From Bacteroidales bacterium (GTDB lineage Bacteria > Bacteroidota > Bacteroidia > Bacteroidales > Muribaculaceae), in NCBI GenBank assembly GCA_004553095.1, contig SFMJ01000139.1, positions 1-5,395 on the forward strand: DNA of 5,395 nt, in the 5' to 3' direction. Each line of letters begins with the position of its first letter. Within the stretch, counting starts at the first letter, position 1. The translations under genes and the position numbers were made by a program. The notes under the pieces were generated by a model that was not told the DNA's origin, ran no database searches, and worked only from the letters and a program-made list of their open reading frames with translations. Shown piece after piece: positions 1 through 5,395 of this stretch.

Positions 1-1
1 C

Positions 2-448
2 AGCAATTACCCGGAAGCCGCATATCTTTATATATATGTAGGCAGGGAAGTGACGAAAGTGAAAATCCTCGACGGACGGAAGGCCCGCCAGTTGCTGTTC
101 GATGCCTCCGGCAACTGGCTCTCCACGCAGACGCAGCTGCATGCCGAGGATCTGCCCGATGCGGTGCTTGCGGCTTTCCGTTCTTCGGATTACGCAGACT
201 GCCGTATCGACCATGCAGAAGAGTATCAGACTGCCGATGGCACACACTATTACCTGCTGACGGTAAAAGACAGTTCCGGAAAGAAACATGAAATCCGCAT
301 CGACGGAGACGGCACATCCGGTGGCGAGGGCAATGATGGCAACGGCGAGGGCAACGGCACCGGTTACCTCGCAAAATCAGAGATAGACGCATTTATCCTG
401 CAACGTTATCCCAACGCCGTCATCACCGACAGAGACTACGGGCAGTGA
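2..448 (+). CDS. PepSY-like (putative beta-lactamase-inhibitor-like fold) protein, 5'-partial, prematurely ended
   Basis: The frame is open from base 2, so the gene begins outside the window; the GTG at 50 is internal, because family-like sequence (SNYPEAAYLY) precedes it. The visible 149 residues show the pattern of the Bacteroidetes PepSY-like family (PF11396 type): a YP-A element, a beta strand, 'LLFDASGNWLSTQTQL', then 'LPDAVLAAF' leading into a second strand pair. A Gly/Asn/Glu/Asp-rich linker (roughly 315-365) follows, and a second domain starts with 'EIDAFILQRYPNAVITDRDYG'. Such proteins are usually secreted and small, with unknown function; the signal peptide would lie upstream of the window. 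The frame stops at TGA 446-448 in the middle of the second domain, and the remainder lies in the next frame (447-671). Family assignment is by recognised pattern, not by search. The broken gene is probably non-functional in its second domain. Confidence 0.6.
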   Translation, partial: SNYPEAAYLYIYVGREVTKVKILDGRKARQLLFDASGNWLSTQTQLHAEDLPDAVLAAFRSSDYADCRIDHAEEYQTADGTHYYLLTVKDSSGKKHEIRIDGDGTSGGEGNDGNGEGNGTGYLAKSEIDAFILQRYPNAVITDRDYGQ

Positions 449-671
449 GTGGGATTTGGATATCCGCTCCGCATCGGCCATTCCCGCTCCTATCCGGAAG
501 ACCATCGACGAATCGTATGCCGGTTATCAGCTCTACTTCCTGACATACATCGAGACGGCATCCGGCTCAAACTATTACGAAGCAGGATTGAAGTCTGCCA
601 AGTTGAAACAAGATATAAAGGTAAAGATGGACGAGCAGGGAAATGTCCTTGCCGAGTATGGAAAGCACTGA
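447..671 (+). pseudogene. Out-of-frame C-terminal part of the PepSY-like protein
   Basis: This frame reads EWDLDIRSASAIPAPIRKTI, then strands ending in 'DIKVKMDEQGNVLAEYGKH' and a TGA at 669-671. It matches the second half of a PepSY-like domain and aligns with the equivalent part of the first domain upstream ('STQTQLHAEDLPDAVLAAF'). No ATG or GTG opens it; a TTG at 456 is the only nearby candidate and falls inside the domain, so this is a continuation of the preceding gene and not a separate gene. The alignment implies that the segment corresponding to about 25 residues (strand, 'FDASGNW' turn) is missing between the two pieces. The next gene's ATG starts one base after this stop. Confidence 0.55.
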
Positions 672-672
672 T

Positions 673-895
673 ATGATGAGTAAGACAACACTTGTATTTT
701 CTTGGGCAATCTGACGGCTTTCGGGCCGTTCGTCACCCACTTCTATCTGCCCTGCCTGCCGGAACTGTCCTCCTGTTTTTCGGTATCGGTCTCCCTTATC
801 CAGGTGAGCCTTACCGTCGGGATGTCGGGGCTGGCGGCAGGGCAGTTGCTCATCGTCCCCTTGCCGACAAGTACGGACGCAAACGCCCGCTGCTC
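673..895 (+). pseudogene. Bcr/CflA-type MFS multidrug exporter, N-terminal remnant with two frame breaks
   Basis: ATG at 673 (or 676) opens MMSKTTLVF, which then runs into a TGA at 712. From 702 the adjacent frame reads LGNLTAFGPFVTHFYLPCLP, then 'VSLIQVSLTVGMSGLAAGQLLIVP', and from 857 a third frame gives 'PLADKYGRKRPLL'. Together these are the first two transmembrane helices and the helix 2-3 loop signature (D-K-Y-G-R-K/R) of drug:H+ antiporters of the Bcr/CflA group. A full-length member is about 400 residues; only about 75 remain. Restoring one base near 855 (ATCG[G]TCCCC) would give the usual I-G-P-L-A-D. A His replaces the Asp normally found in 'TDxYLP'. Homology stops at about 893, where antisense Abi sequence begins. 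A dead gene is the simplest reading. Confidence 0.7.
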
Positions 896-1156
896 AATCT
901 CGTTGAACATCAACAGGCGAAGATGCCTGTCGAAGCGATACATGTCCAAGGCTTGATTGAAAGTGGCTCCCGGTTTGAAAACATGATTCTCCTTCGGTGT
1001 TGTCAAAAGAGGATAAAGATAAGCACTAAATCTGTAATAGCCGATGTGGCGGAGATAATTCTCCGTACGTGCGACGTCCTCAACGAGGAGTCCTCGAGAT
1101 TGAAGCAATGTCACCAGTTGAGCTGGTGATGAGTATGTCTTTGTATAATGTGCCAT
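743..1156 (-). CDS. Abi_2/AbiD/F-like abortive infection protein, truncated and fused to antisense MFS sequence
   Basis: The ORF starts at ATG 1156-1154. An in-frame TAA lies a few codons upstream, so the start is secure. Residues 1-88 look like the N-terminal part of the Abi_2 family (PF07751 type): 'LLQSRGLLVEDVARTENYL', 'HIGYYRFSAYLYPL', 'HVFKPGATFNQ', 'YRFDRHLRLLMFNEIE'. Homologues are about 300 residues and act as HEPN-domain ribonucleases in phage defence; their catalytic R-x4-6-H motif lies in the missing C-terminal part. From about residue 89 the ORF reads the MFS remnant backwards (GKGTMSNCP and on), which has no Abi character, so the 137-residue product is a fusion by chance. It is not expected to be an active toxin. 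It has its own promoter and a hairpin leader. Confident in the family, less in any remaining role. Confidence 0.7.
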   Translation of the reverse strand: MAHYTKTYSSPAQLVTLLQSRGLLVEDVARTENYLRHIGYYRFSAYLYPLLTTPKENHVFKPGATFNQALDMYRFDRHLRLLMFNEIEQRAFASVLVGKGTMSNCPAASPDIPTVRLTWIRETDTEKQEDSSGRQGR

Positions 1157-1169
1157 AATAAAACAAAAC

Positions 1170-1209
1170 GACCCGCCGATTTAAGCATTGTGAAGAGGCT
1201 TGGCGGGTT
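1170..1209 (-). other. Hairpin in the abi leader, followed by a U-rich run
   Basis: On the minus strand AACCCGCC (1209-1202) pairs with GGCGGGTC (1177-1170), giving seven Watson-Crick pairs around a 24-base loop. Inside the loop AAGC (1201-1198) can pair with GCTT (1186-1183). The stem is followed directly by GTTTTGTTTTATT (1169-1157) and then the abi ATG. The shape is that of an intrinsic terminator placed just before the start codon, so attenuation of abi, or a short leader RNA, is possible. No antiterminator fold was identified. The inverted repeat is plain to see; its function is inferred. Confidence 0.5.
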
Positions 1210-1218
1210 CTCGTGATG

Positions 1219-1250
1219 CAAAGGTACTGCTTTAATTTGGAATAGCCAAA
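1219..1250 (-). promoter_or_regulatory. Bacteroidetes-type promoter for the abi fragment
   Basis: Read on the minus strand there is TTTG (complement of CAAA 1247-1250), a 20-base spacer, and TACCTTTG (complement of CAAAGGTA 1219-1226). This matches the Bacteroidetes -33 TTTG / -7 TAnnTTTG consensus exactly with normal spacing. Transcription would start near 1212-1214, giving a leader of about 57 bases before the abi ATG at 1156. Confidence 0.7.
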
Positions 1251-1306
1251 TTTTTTTAAAGAAAAGAATCAAAACTGTACCGCTCTATATGTTTTGCCAT
1301 CGACTT

Positions 1307-1322
1307 TTAGAGCGCGCTCTAA
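1307..1322. repeat. 16-bp perfect palindrome TTAGAGCGCGCTCTAA with a nearby third half-site
   Basis: TTAGAGCG (1307-1314) is followed immediately by its exact reverse complement CGCTCTAA (1315-1322). A further copy of the 7-base half-site, CGCTCTA, lies at 1281-1287, 34 bases before the copy at 1315. With no loop, this fits a dimeric DNA-binding site better than an RNA hairpin. It lies about 57 bases upstream of the abi -33 element and about 130 bases before the dnaE -7 box, so its target is unclear. Confidence 0.4.
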
Positions 1323-1450
1323 GCAATATCTCGAATCCACAGGTATCGAATAATTTCTTACAGCTTGTGATAGAAGACTTTCCGTCGGCTTGTAGATAAG
1401 TTTTGAGGTATAGGTTGTGGAAAGATAAGGGATAAGAACGCAAAAATTAT

Positions 1451-1458
1451 TATCTTTG
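1451..1458 (+). promoter_or_regulatory. TATCTTTG -7 box in front of dnaE
   Basis: TATCTTTG matches the Bacteroidetes -7 consensus TAnnTTTG at all informative bases. No TTTG or TTG sits 19-21 bases upstream (about 1427-1431 is purine-rich), so the -33 element is missing or weak. Homology of DnaE begins only nine bases after the box, leaving no room for a normal leader and start codon, which suggests loss of sequence between 1459 and 1467. Confidence 0.45.
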
Positions 1459-1511
1459 TAAAAAAATCAGCGTATAGCCTGCTTGATGGCAAAGCTTCGA
1501 TCCCGGAACTT

Positions 1512-4500
1512 GTGGATCGCTCCATCGAGATGGGCATGAAGGGCATTGCCCTTACCGACCATGGTAACATGTTCGGTATCAAGGAATTTTTCAACTATGT
1601 CGAGAAGAAAAACTCCGGCAAAAGCGACGAAGAGAAATTCAAACCCATCTTGGGGTGTGAGATGTATGTGGCACGCGAAAGTATGCTCGACAAGAAAGAC
1701 AAGAGCGACAACGGTTATCACCTCATCGTGCTCGCCAAGAACAATCAAGGCTACCACAACTTGGTGAAACTGGTGAGCCGAGCCTGGACCGAAGGCTTCT
1801 ACTACAAGCCTCGTACCGACCGCGAAGACCTGGCACGCCATCACGAGGGTCTGATAGTCTGCTCGGCATGCCTCGGCGGCGAAATACCTCAATTTATCAT
1901 GAATGAGGAATTTGACAAAGCCGAAGAGAGAATATGCTGGTACAAGGAGGTGTTTGGCGATGACTATTACCTCGAACTGCAACGTCACGAGACCGACAAG
2001 GTGGATGGCAACCGCGAAGTCTTCGTGCGTCAGACCGAGGTAAACAAACATCTGATCGAATATGCCAAGAAATATAACATTAAAATAGTAGCCACCAACG
2101 ATGTCCACTTCACCAACGAAGAGGATGCCGAGGCCCACGACCGACTGATATGCGTCTCATTGCAAAAGAAATTCAATGAGCCGCGCCTCCACTACACCAA
2201 GCAGGAATGGCTCAAATCGCCTGAGCAGATGTATGAGATTTTCAAAGATGTTCCCGAGGCGCTGACCACCACTCAAGAGATCTTGGACAAGGTGGAGTTC
2301 TACTCCATCAATCATGCTCCGATCATGCCCTTCTTTGACATCCCCAAAGAATTTGGCACCGAAGAGGAATACCGTGCACGCATCACCGAGAAAGAGCTCT
2401 TCGACGAATTCACCCAAGATGAGAATGGCAACGTGGTGCTCAGCCCCGAAGAGGCTCAAAAGAAGATCGATCGCCTCGGTGGTTACGACAAACTATATCG
2501 CATTAAATTCGAGGCCGACTACCTTAATAAGTTGACCTACGAAGGGGCGAAAGAGCGCTATGGCGATCCGGTGCCGGAAGATGTGATGGAGCGACTGAAA
2601 TTCGAGCTGCACATCATGAAGACCATGGGGTTCCCGGGTTACTTCCTTATCGTGCAAGACTTCATCAACACGGCTCGCAAGAAGCTGGGTGTGAGTGTAG
2701 GTCCGGGACGTGGTTCGGCGGCAGGTTCGGCGGCGGCATACTGCCTCGGTATCACGCAAGTCGACCCGATCAAATATGACCTGCTGTTCGAACGTTTCCT
2801 TAACCCTGACCGTATTTCCCTCCCCGATATCGACGTTGACTTCGATGATGATGGCCGCTACGAAGTGCTGAAATACGTCACCGAGAAATATGGCGCCGAG
2901 AAGGTGGCACACATCATCACCTTCGGCACAATGGCTACAAAGATGGCTATTAAGGATGTGGCTAAGGTGCTCGATGTGCCTCTCTCTGAGTCCAATCGTC
3001 TGGCGCGTCTTATCCCCGACAGACTCCCGGAAGTCGATGGCAAAAACCCGAAAGTCAATTTCAAGAATTGCCTGAAATATGTGTCCGAGTTCTCCGCTGA
3101 GAAGAGTAATCCGAATGAGAATATCCGGGAAACGATGAAATATGCCGAGCAATTGGAGGGTAACATCCGTAACACCGGCGTGCACGCCTGCGGTGTGATC
3201 ATCAGCCGAGACGATATCACCGACTGGGTGCCCGTGTCGATGGCGACTGATGCCGACGACAACAAGGTTATCACCACTCAATATGAAGGCAGCATCATCG
3301 AAGACACCGGACTGATCAAAATGGACTTCTTGGGTCTTAAGACACTCTCTATCATCAAAGAAACCCTCGAAAACATCAAGATGCGCACCGGCGAAGACCT
3401 TGATATCGACCATATACCCCTCGACGATAAGGCAACCTTCGACCTTTACTGTAAAGGTAACACCACCTCCACCTTCCAGTTTGAATCCCCCGGTATGCAG
3501 AACTCACTCAGGAGTCTTCAGCCCAACAAATTTGAAGACCTTATAGCGATGAATGCACTCTACCGCCCGGGACCTATGGACTATATCCCTACATTTATCG
3601 CCCGTAAGCATGGTGAAGAGGAGATCGTCTACGACATCCCCTGCATGAAGCAATATCTTGAAGAGACCTACGGTGTCACCGTATACCAAGAGCAGGTGAT
3701 GCTTCTGTCGCGTCTTCTTGCCAATTTCACCCGCGGCGAGAGCGATATGCTCCGTAAGGCGATGGGTAAGAAGCAGATCGACAAGATGCAGAAGCTCAAG
3801 AAGAAATTCATGGAGCAGGGCATGGGAAATGGTCACCCTGAGAAGGCACTAAACAAAATCTGGGAAGACTGGGAGAAATTCGCCTCCTACGCCTTCAACA
3901 AGAGTCACGCCACCTGCTATTCCTGGGTGGCATATCAGACGGCATATCTCAAGGCCCACTATCCGGCGGAGTATATGGCAGGTGTGTTGAGCCGTAACCT
4001 TACCGCCATCGATAAGCTCCGCAAGGTGATGGATGAGTGTAAGCGAATGGGCATCAAGGTGTTGGGACCCGATGTGAATGAATCGATCGAGAAATTCAGC
4101 GTCAACAAGAAGGGTGAGATTCGTTTTGGCCTTGCCGCCATCAAGGGTGTGGGCCTTAACGCCGTGAATGCCATCAAGCATGAGCGCGACGCCAACGGAC
4201 CTTTCAAAGATATTTTTGACTTCGTGGAGCGTGTTAACCTGAGTGCTTGCAACCGCTCAGCTATCGAGAACCTTGCCATGGCAGGTGCCTTCGACTGCTT
4301 CGACCTTCCTCGTGAGGCATACGTCACTCAGCTTGGCGATAATAGTTATGCCGACGCATTGGTGAAATATGGCCAGCGAATTCAAAACAATAAGAACTCT
4401 CTGCAGCTTTCACTCTTCGGCGATGACGAACCGATAGAGACCGCCAAACCGCAACTGCCTACAGTGACTCCCTGGAGCCGCATCGCTCTCTTGGAGAAGG

Positions 4501-5123
4501 AGAAGCAACTCGTCACCATGTATCTCTCTGCCCATCCTCTCGATCCCTATTATATGGAATTGACCTACGGGTGTAATACCTCTTGCGAGGAGTTCAAAGA
4601 TGCCGAAAAGGTCGGTGCCAAGGTGACTTTCGGCGGTTTGGTGACTAATGTACAGACCAGAATATCAAGGAAAGGAACAGAGTTTTCAATCATCGAAATC
4701 GAAGACTTCACCGGCAAAGCCGAATTACGACTCTTCGGACGCAACCACACCAACTTCTCATCTCGATTCGTGGTGGGCGATGCCGTGTTCGTAAAACTCA
4801 ACTACACGGCAGGACGTTACGACCCGGAACGAGTAGACATGAATATCGAAGAGATCTCATCGCTCGAAAATATCAAGGGTAAAGTTGCCAACGCAGTGAC
4901 GCTCTTCATGGATATGCGCAGCAAGAATGTAGGGTGTCTTGACCAGATTCTCAACTGCTCCGATCAGTCGCGTCCCGGACAGCTCTTTATCGACCTGATC
5001 GATGGAGACACTCGCCAGGTGGTAAGGATACACTCCAAAATGAGGGTTCCGATCAATCGCGAAACAGTCAATATCCTTGAAGAATATGAGATGCAATTCA
5101 AGATAACCGACCAAAAAGAGTGA
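1512..5123 (+). CDS. dnaE: DNA polymerase III subunit alpha, 5' end apparently missing
   Basis: Catalytic alpha subunit of the replicative polymerase, acting with the sliding clamp and loader at the fork. Residue numbers count from GTG 1512. The PHP domain (to ~270) keeps TDHGNM (His17), Glu50, His70, His110, Cys120 and Asp197/His199. The polymerase core shows GPGRGSAAGS (397-406), PDIDVDFDDDGR (438-449; catalytic Asp439 and Asp441), third Asp605 in MDFLGL, YRPGPM (684-689) and FNKSHA (795-800). Next come a helix-hairpin-helix region (~871-888), a clamp-binding motif QLSLFG (965-970) and an OB-fold domain (~1038-1115). No DnaQ-like exonuclease is inserted, so it is DnaE type, not PolC. The frame has no break. 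Family homology (SAYSLLDGKASIPEL) extends upstream to 1467, and GTG 1512 is a conserved Val inside it, so 1512 is merely the first formal start. The expected M...HLHVH segment is absent. Family certain; true start unknown. Confidence 0.95.
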   Translation: MDRSIEMGMKGIALTDHGNMFGIKEFFNYVEKKNSGKSDEEKFKPILGCEMYVARESMLDKKDKSDNGYHLIVLAKNNQGYHNLVKLVSRAWTEGFYYKPRTDREDLARHHEGLIVCSACLGGEIPQFIMNEEFDKAEERICWYKEVFGDDYYLELQRHETDKVDGNREVFVRQTEVNKHLIEYAKKYNIKIVATNDVHFTNEEDAEAHDRLICVSLQKKFNEPRLHYTKQEWLKSPEQMYEIFKDVPEALTTTQEILDKVEFYSINHAPIMPFFDIPKEFGTEEEYRARITEKELFDEFTQDENGNVVLSPEEAQKKIDRLGGYDKLYRIKFEADYLNKLTYEGAKERYGDPVPEDVMERLKFELHIMKTMGFPGYFLIVQDFINTARKKLGVSVGPGRGSAAGSAAAYCLGITQVDPIKYDLLFERFLNPDRISLPDIDVDFDDDGRYEVLKYVTEKYGAEKVAHIITFGTMATKMAIKDVAKVLDVPLSESNRLARLIPDRLPEVDGKNPKVNFKNCLKYVSEFSAEKSNPNENIRETMKYAEQLEGNIRNTGVHACGVIISRDDITDWVPVSMATDADDNKVITTQYEGSIIEDTGLIKMDFLGLKTLSIIKETLENIKMRTGEDLDIDHIPLDDKATFDLYCKGNTTSTFQFESPGMQNSLRSLQPNKFEDLIAMNALYRPGPMDYIPTFIARKHGEEEIVYDIPCMKQYLEETYGVTVYQEQVMLLSRLLANFTRGESDMLRKAMGKKQIDKMQKLKKKFMEQGMGNGHPEKALNKIWEDWEKFASYAFNKSHATCYSWVAYQTAYLKAHYPAEYMAGVLSRNLTAIDKLRKVMDECKRMGIKVLGPDVNESIEKFSVNKKGEIRFGLAAIKGVGLNAVNAIKHERDANGPFKDIFDFVERVNLSACNRSAIENLAMAGAFDCFDLPREAYVTQLGDNSYADALVKYGQRIQNNKNSLQLSLFGDDEPIETAKPQLPTVTPWSRIALLEKEKQLVTMYLSAHPLDPYYMELTYGCNTSCEEFKDAEKVGAKVTFGGLVTNVQTRISRKGTEFSIIEIEDFTGKAELRLFGRNHTNFSSRFVVGDAVFVKLNYTAGRYDPERVDMNIEEISSLENIKGKVANAVTLFMDMRSKNVGCLDQILNCSDQSRPGQLFIDLIDGDTRQVVRIHSKMRVPINRETVNILEEYEMQFKITDQKE

Positions 5124-5130
5124 AAATAGT

Positions 5131-5150
5131 CGAAAAAATAGAGATTTTCG
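5131..5150 (+). terminator. Weak A/T-rich hairpin after dnaE
   Basis: CGAAAA (5131-5136) can pair with TTTTCG (5145-5150) around an eight-base loop, seven bases after the dnaE stop. The stem has only two G-C pairs and is not followed by a solid T run, so termination here is only a possibility and readthrough into trxA is plausible. Confidence 0.2.
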
Positions 5151-5160
5151 CTAATATTCA

Positions 5161-5191
5161 TTGTTATTAAGAAAAATATTATTTACTTTAC
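5161..5191 (+). promoter_or_regulatory. Candidate Bacteroidetes promoter for trxA
   Basis: TTG at 5161-5163, a 20-base spacer and TACTTTAC at 5184-5191 resemble the TTTG / TAnnTTTG arrangement, with two mismatches at the end of the -7 box. The predicted leader of about 30 bases is very A-rich (AAACC, AAAAAACC, AAAAAACAC) up to the ATG at 5226, as is common for well-expressed Bacteroidetes genes that lack a Shine-Dalgarno site. Confidence 0.4.
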
Positions 5192-5225
5192 ATCATAAAA
5201 CCAAAAAACCTAAAAAACACAAAAG

Positions 5226-5395
5226 ATGGCAATTCAATTTAATGATGCAACAGCCAAAGAGGCTATCGAATCAGGCAAAGTTGTAGTAATCGACTTCTGG
5301 GCAACATGGTGTGGACCCTGCATGAAGCTTGGTCCCGTGGTGGAAGAACTTGCAGAGAAGTATGGCGATCGCGCCGTAATCGGCAAGATCAATAT
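5226..5395 (+). CDS. trxA: Thioredoxin, 3'-partial
   Basis: ATG 5226 begins MAIQFNDATAKEAIESGKVV followed by VIDFWATWCGPCMKLGPVVEELAEKYGDRAVIGKIN up to the right edge (56 complete codons). The WCGPC redox motif is at residues 28-32 (Cys29 and Cys32) in the usual DFWAxWCGPC setting, with the start about where short cytoplasmic thioredoxins of about 105 residues begin; there is no signal peptide. It reduces protein disulphides and supplies electrons to enzymes such as ribonucleotide reductase, with NADPH coming through thioredoxin reductase. The cis-Pro loop lies beyond the window. It sits 102 bases downstream of dnaE on the same strand, an arrangement I recall from other Bacteroidales, and a candidate promoter of its own lies between them. 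Confidence 0.92.
   Translation, partial: MAIQFNDATAKEAIESGKVVVIDFWATWCGPCMKLGPVVEELAEKYGDRAVIGKIN

Larger units (their letters stand above)
1157..1466. other. Gene-free region between the abi fragment and dnaE
   Basis: These 310 bases contain no credible coding sequence on either strand. The left third holds the abi leader hairpin and promoter. The middle carries a 16-bp palindrome with a repeated half-site. The right third is A/T-rich with three GATAAG copies (1395, 1424, 1431), two TCGAAT copies 15 bases apart (1331, 1346) and a TATCTTTG box at 1451. I see no tRNA, rRNA or CRISPR structure. The region ends abruptly in a run of seven A (1460-1466) where dnaE homology begins. Confidence 0.6.

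Noticed and set aside
315..365. Near-repetitive GGCAACGGCGAGGGC tract
   Set aside because: It encodes a Gly/Asn/Glu linker between two domains in frame and needs no further explanation.
449..676. Second plus-strand ORF after the PepSY stop
   Set aside because: Its translation (GFGYPLRIGHSRSYP...) has no PepSY character; the overlapping frame 447-671 carries the domain.
1085..1128. Small inverted repeats CGAGGA-G-TCCTCG and TCACCAG-TTGAG-CTGGTGA
   Set aside because: Both lie inside the abi coding part and are short; nothing else suggests a site or RNA structure there.
692..1129. 145-codon plus-strand ORF across the MFS and abi fragments
   Set aside because: Only 'PLADKYGRKRPLL' in it is family-like; the rest reads the abi fragment backwards, so it is not a gene.
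1333..1423. Possible DnaA boxes (GAATCCACA at 1333, complement of TTGTGGAAAG at 1414)
   Set aside because: Each matches TTATNCACA at only about 7 of 9 positions, and the region lacks clustering, so it does not support an origin.
1331..1436. Short direct repeats (TCGAAT twice, GATAAG three times)
   Set aside because: Six-base repeats in an A/T-rich spacer are expected by chance; no regular spacing as in iterons or CRISPR.
1512..1514. GTG 1512 as the authentic dnaE start
   Set aside because: It encodes a conserved Val within I-P-E-L-V, and clear homology continues 15 codons upstream, so it is only a formal start for the coordinates.
1467..2138. Long minus-strand open frame (223 codons) antisense to dnaE
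   Set aside because: It overlaps conserved PHP-domain codons and its translation is a run of hydrophobic residues without family motifs; it is a shadow of dnaE codon bias, as is the 306-codon one at 2493-3413.

Overview
The window looks like chromosomal DNA from a Bacteroidales bacterium. The reasons are a Bacteroidetes-type replicative polymerase (DnaE) with thioredoxin directly downstream, a PepSY-like periplasmic protein family typical of the phylum, and promoter elements of the Bacteroidetes form (TTTG / TAnnTTTG, with A-rich leaders and no clear Shine-Dalgarno sites). The genus cannot be fixed from the sequence alone.

Left part (1-~900, plus strand): a degraded two-gene run. First comes a PepSY-like two-domain protein that enters from the left edge, stops at 448 and resumes in another frame to 671. 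Aligning its two domains with each other suggests that about 25 residues are missing at the break. One base after its stop begins the N-terminal part of a Bcr/CflA-type MFS drug exporter. It has two frame breaks, lacks a conserved Asp, and is cut off at about 893.

Middle (~893-1156, minus strand): the N-terminal ~88 residues of an Abi_2/AbiD/F-like abortive-infection protein, joined tail to tail to the MFS fragment. It keeps its own start, a good Bacteroidetes promoter (1219-1250) and a leader that can fold into a hairpin followed by a U-rich run. The rest of the gene is absent. The stretch 1157-1466 carries no gene; it holds that promoter and leader, a 16-bp perfect palindrome with a third copy of its half-site, and a TATCTTTG -10-like box in front of dnaE.

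Right part (1467-5395, plus strand): a long, well-preserved dnaE (DNA polymerase III alpha, catalytic Asp triad and beta-clamp motif visible), then a ~100-bp A/T-rich spacer with a candidate promoter, then the first 56 codons of a thioredoxin that runs off the right edge. The dnaE reading frame keeps family homology back to about 1467, but the expected start codon and the HLHVH segment of the PHP domain are not there.

The main observation is a series of sharp joints (about 446, 700, 857, 893 and 1466) within the first 1.5 kb, against a 3.6-kb unbroken dnaE. This is either a decaying/rearranged accessory region next to a core gene or a chimeric/deleted assembly. I see no complete new system. 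The nearest candidate is the truncated Abi gene with its structured leader.
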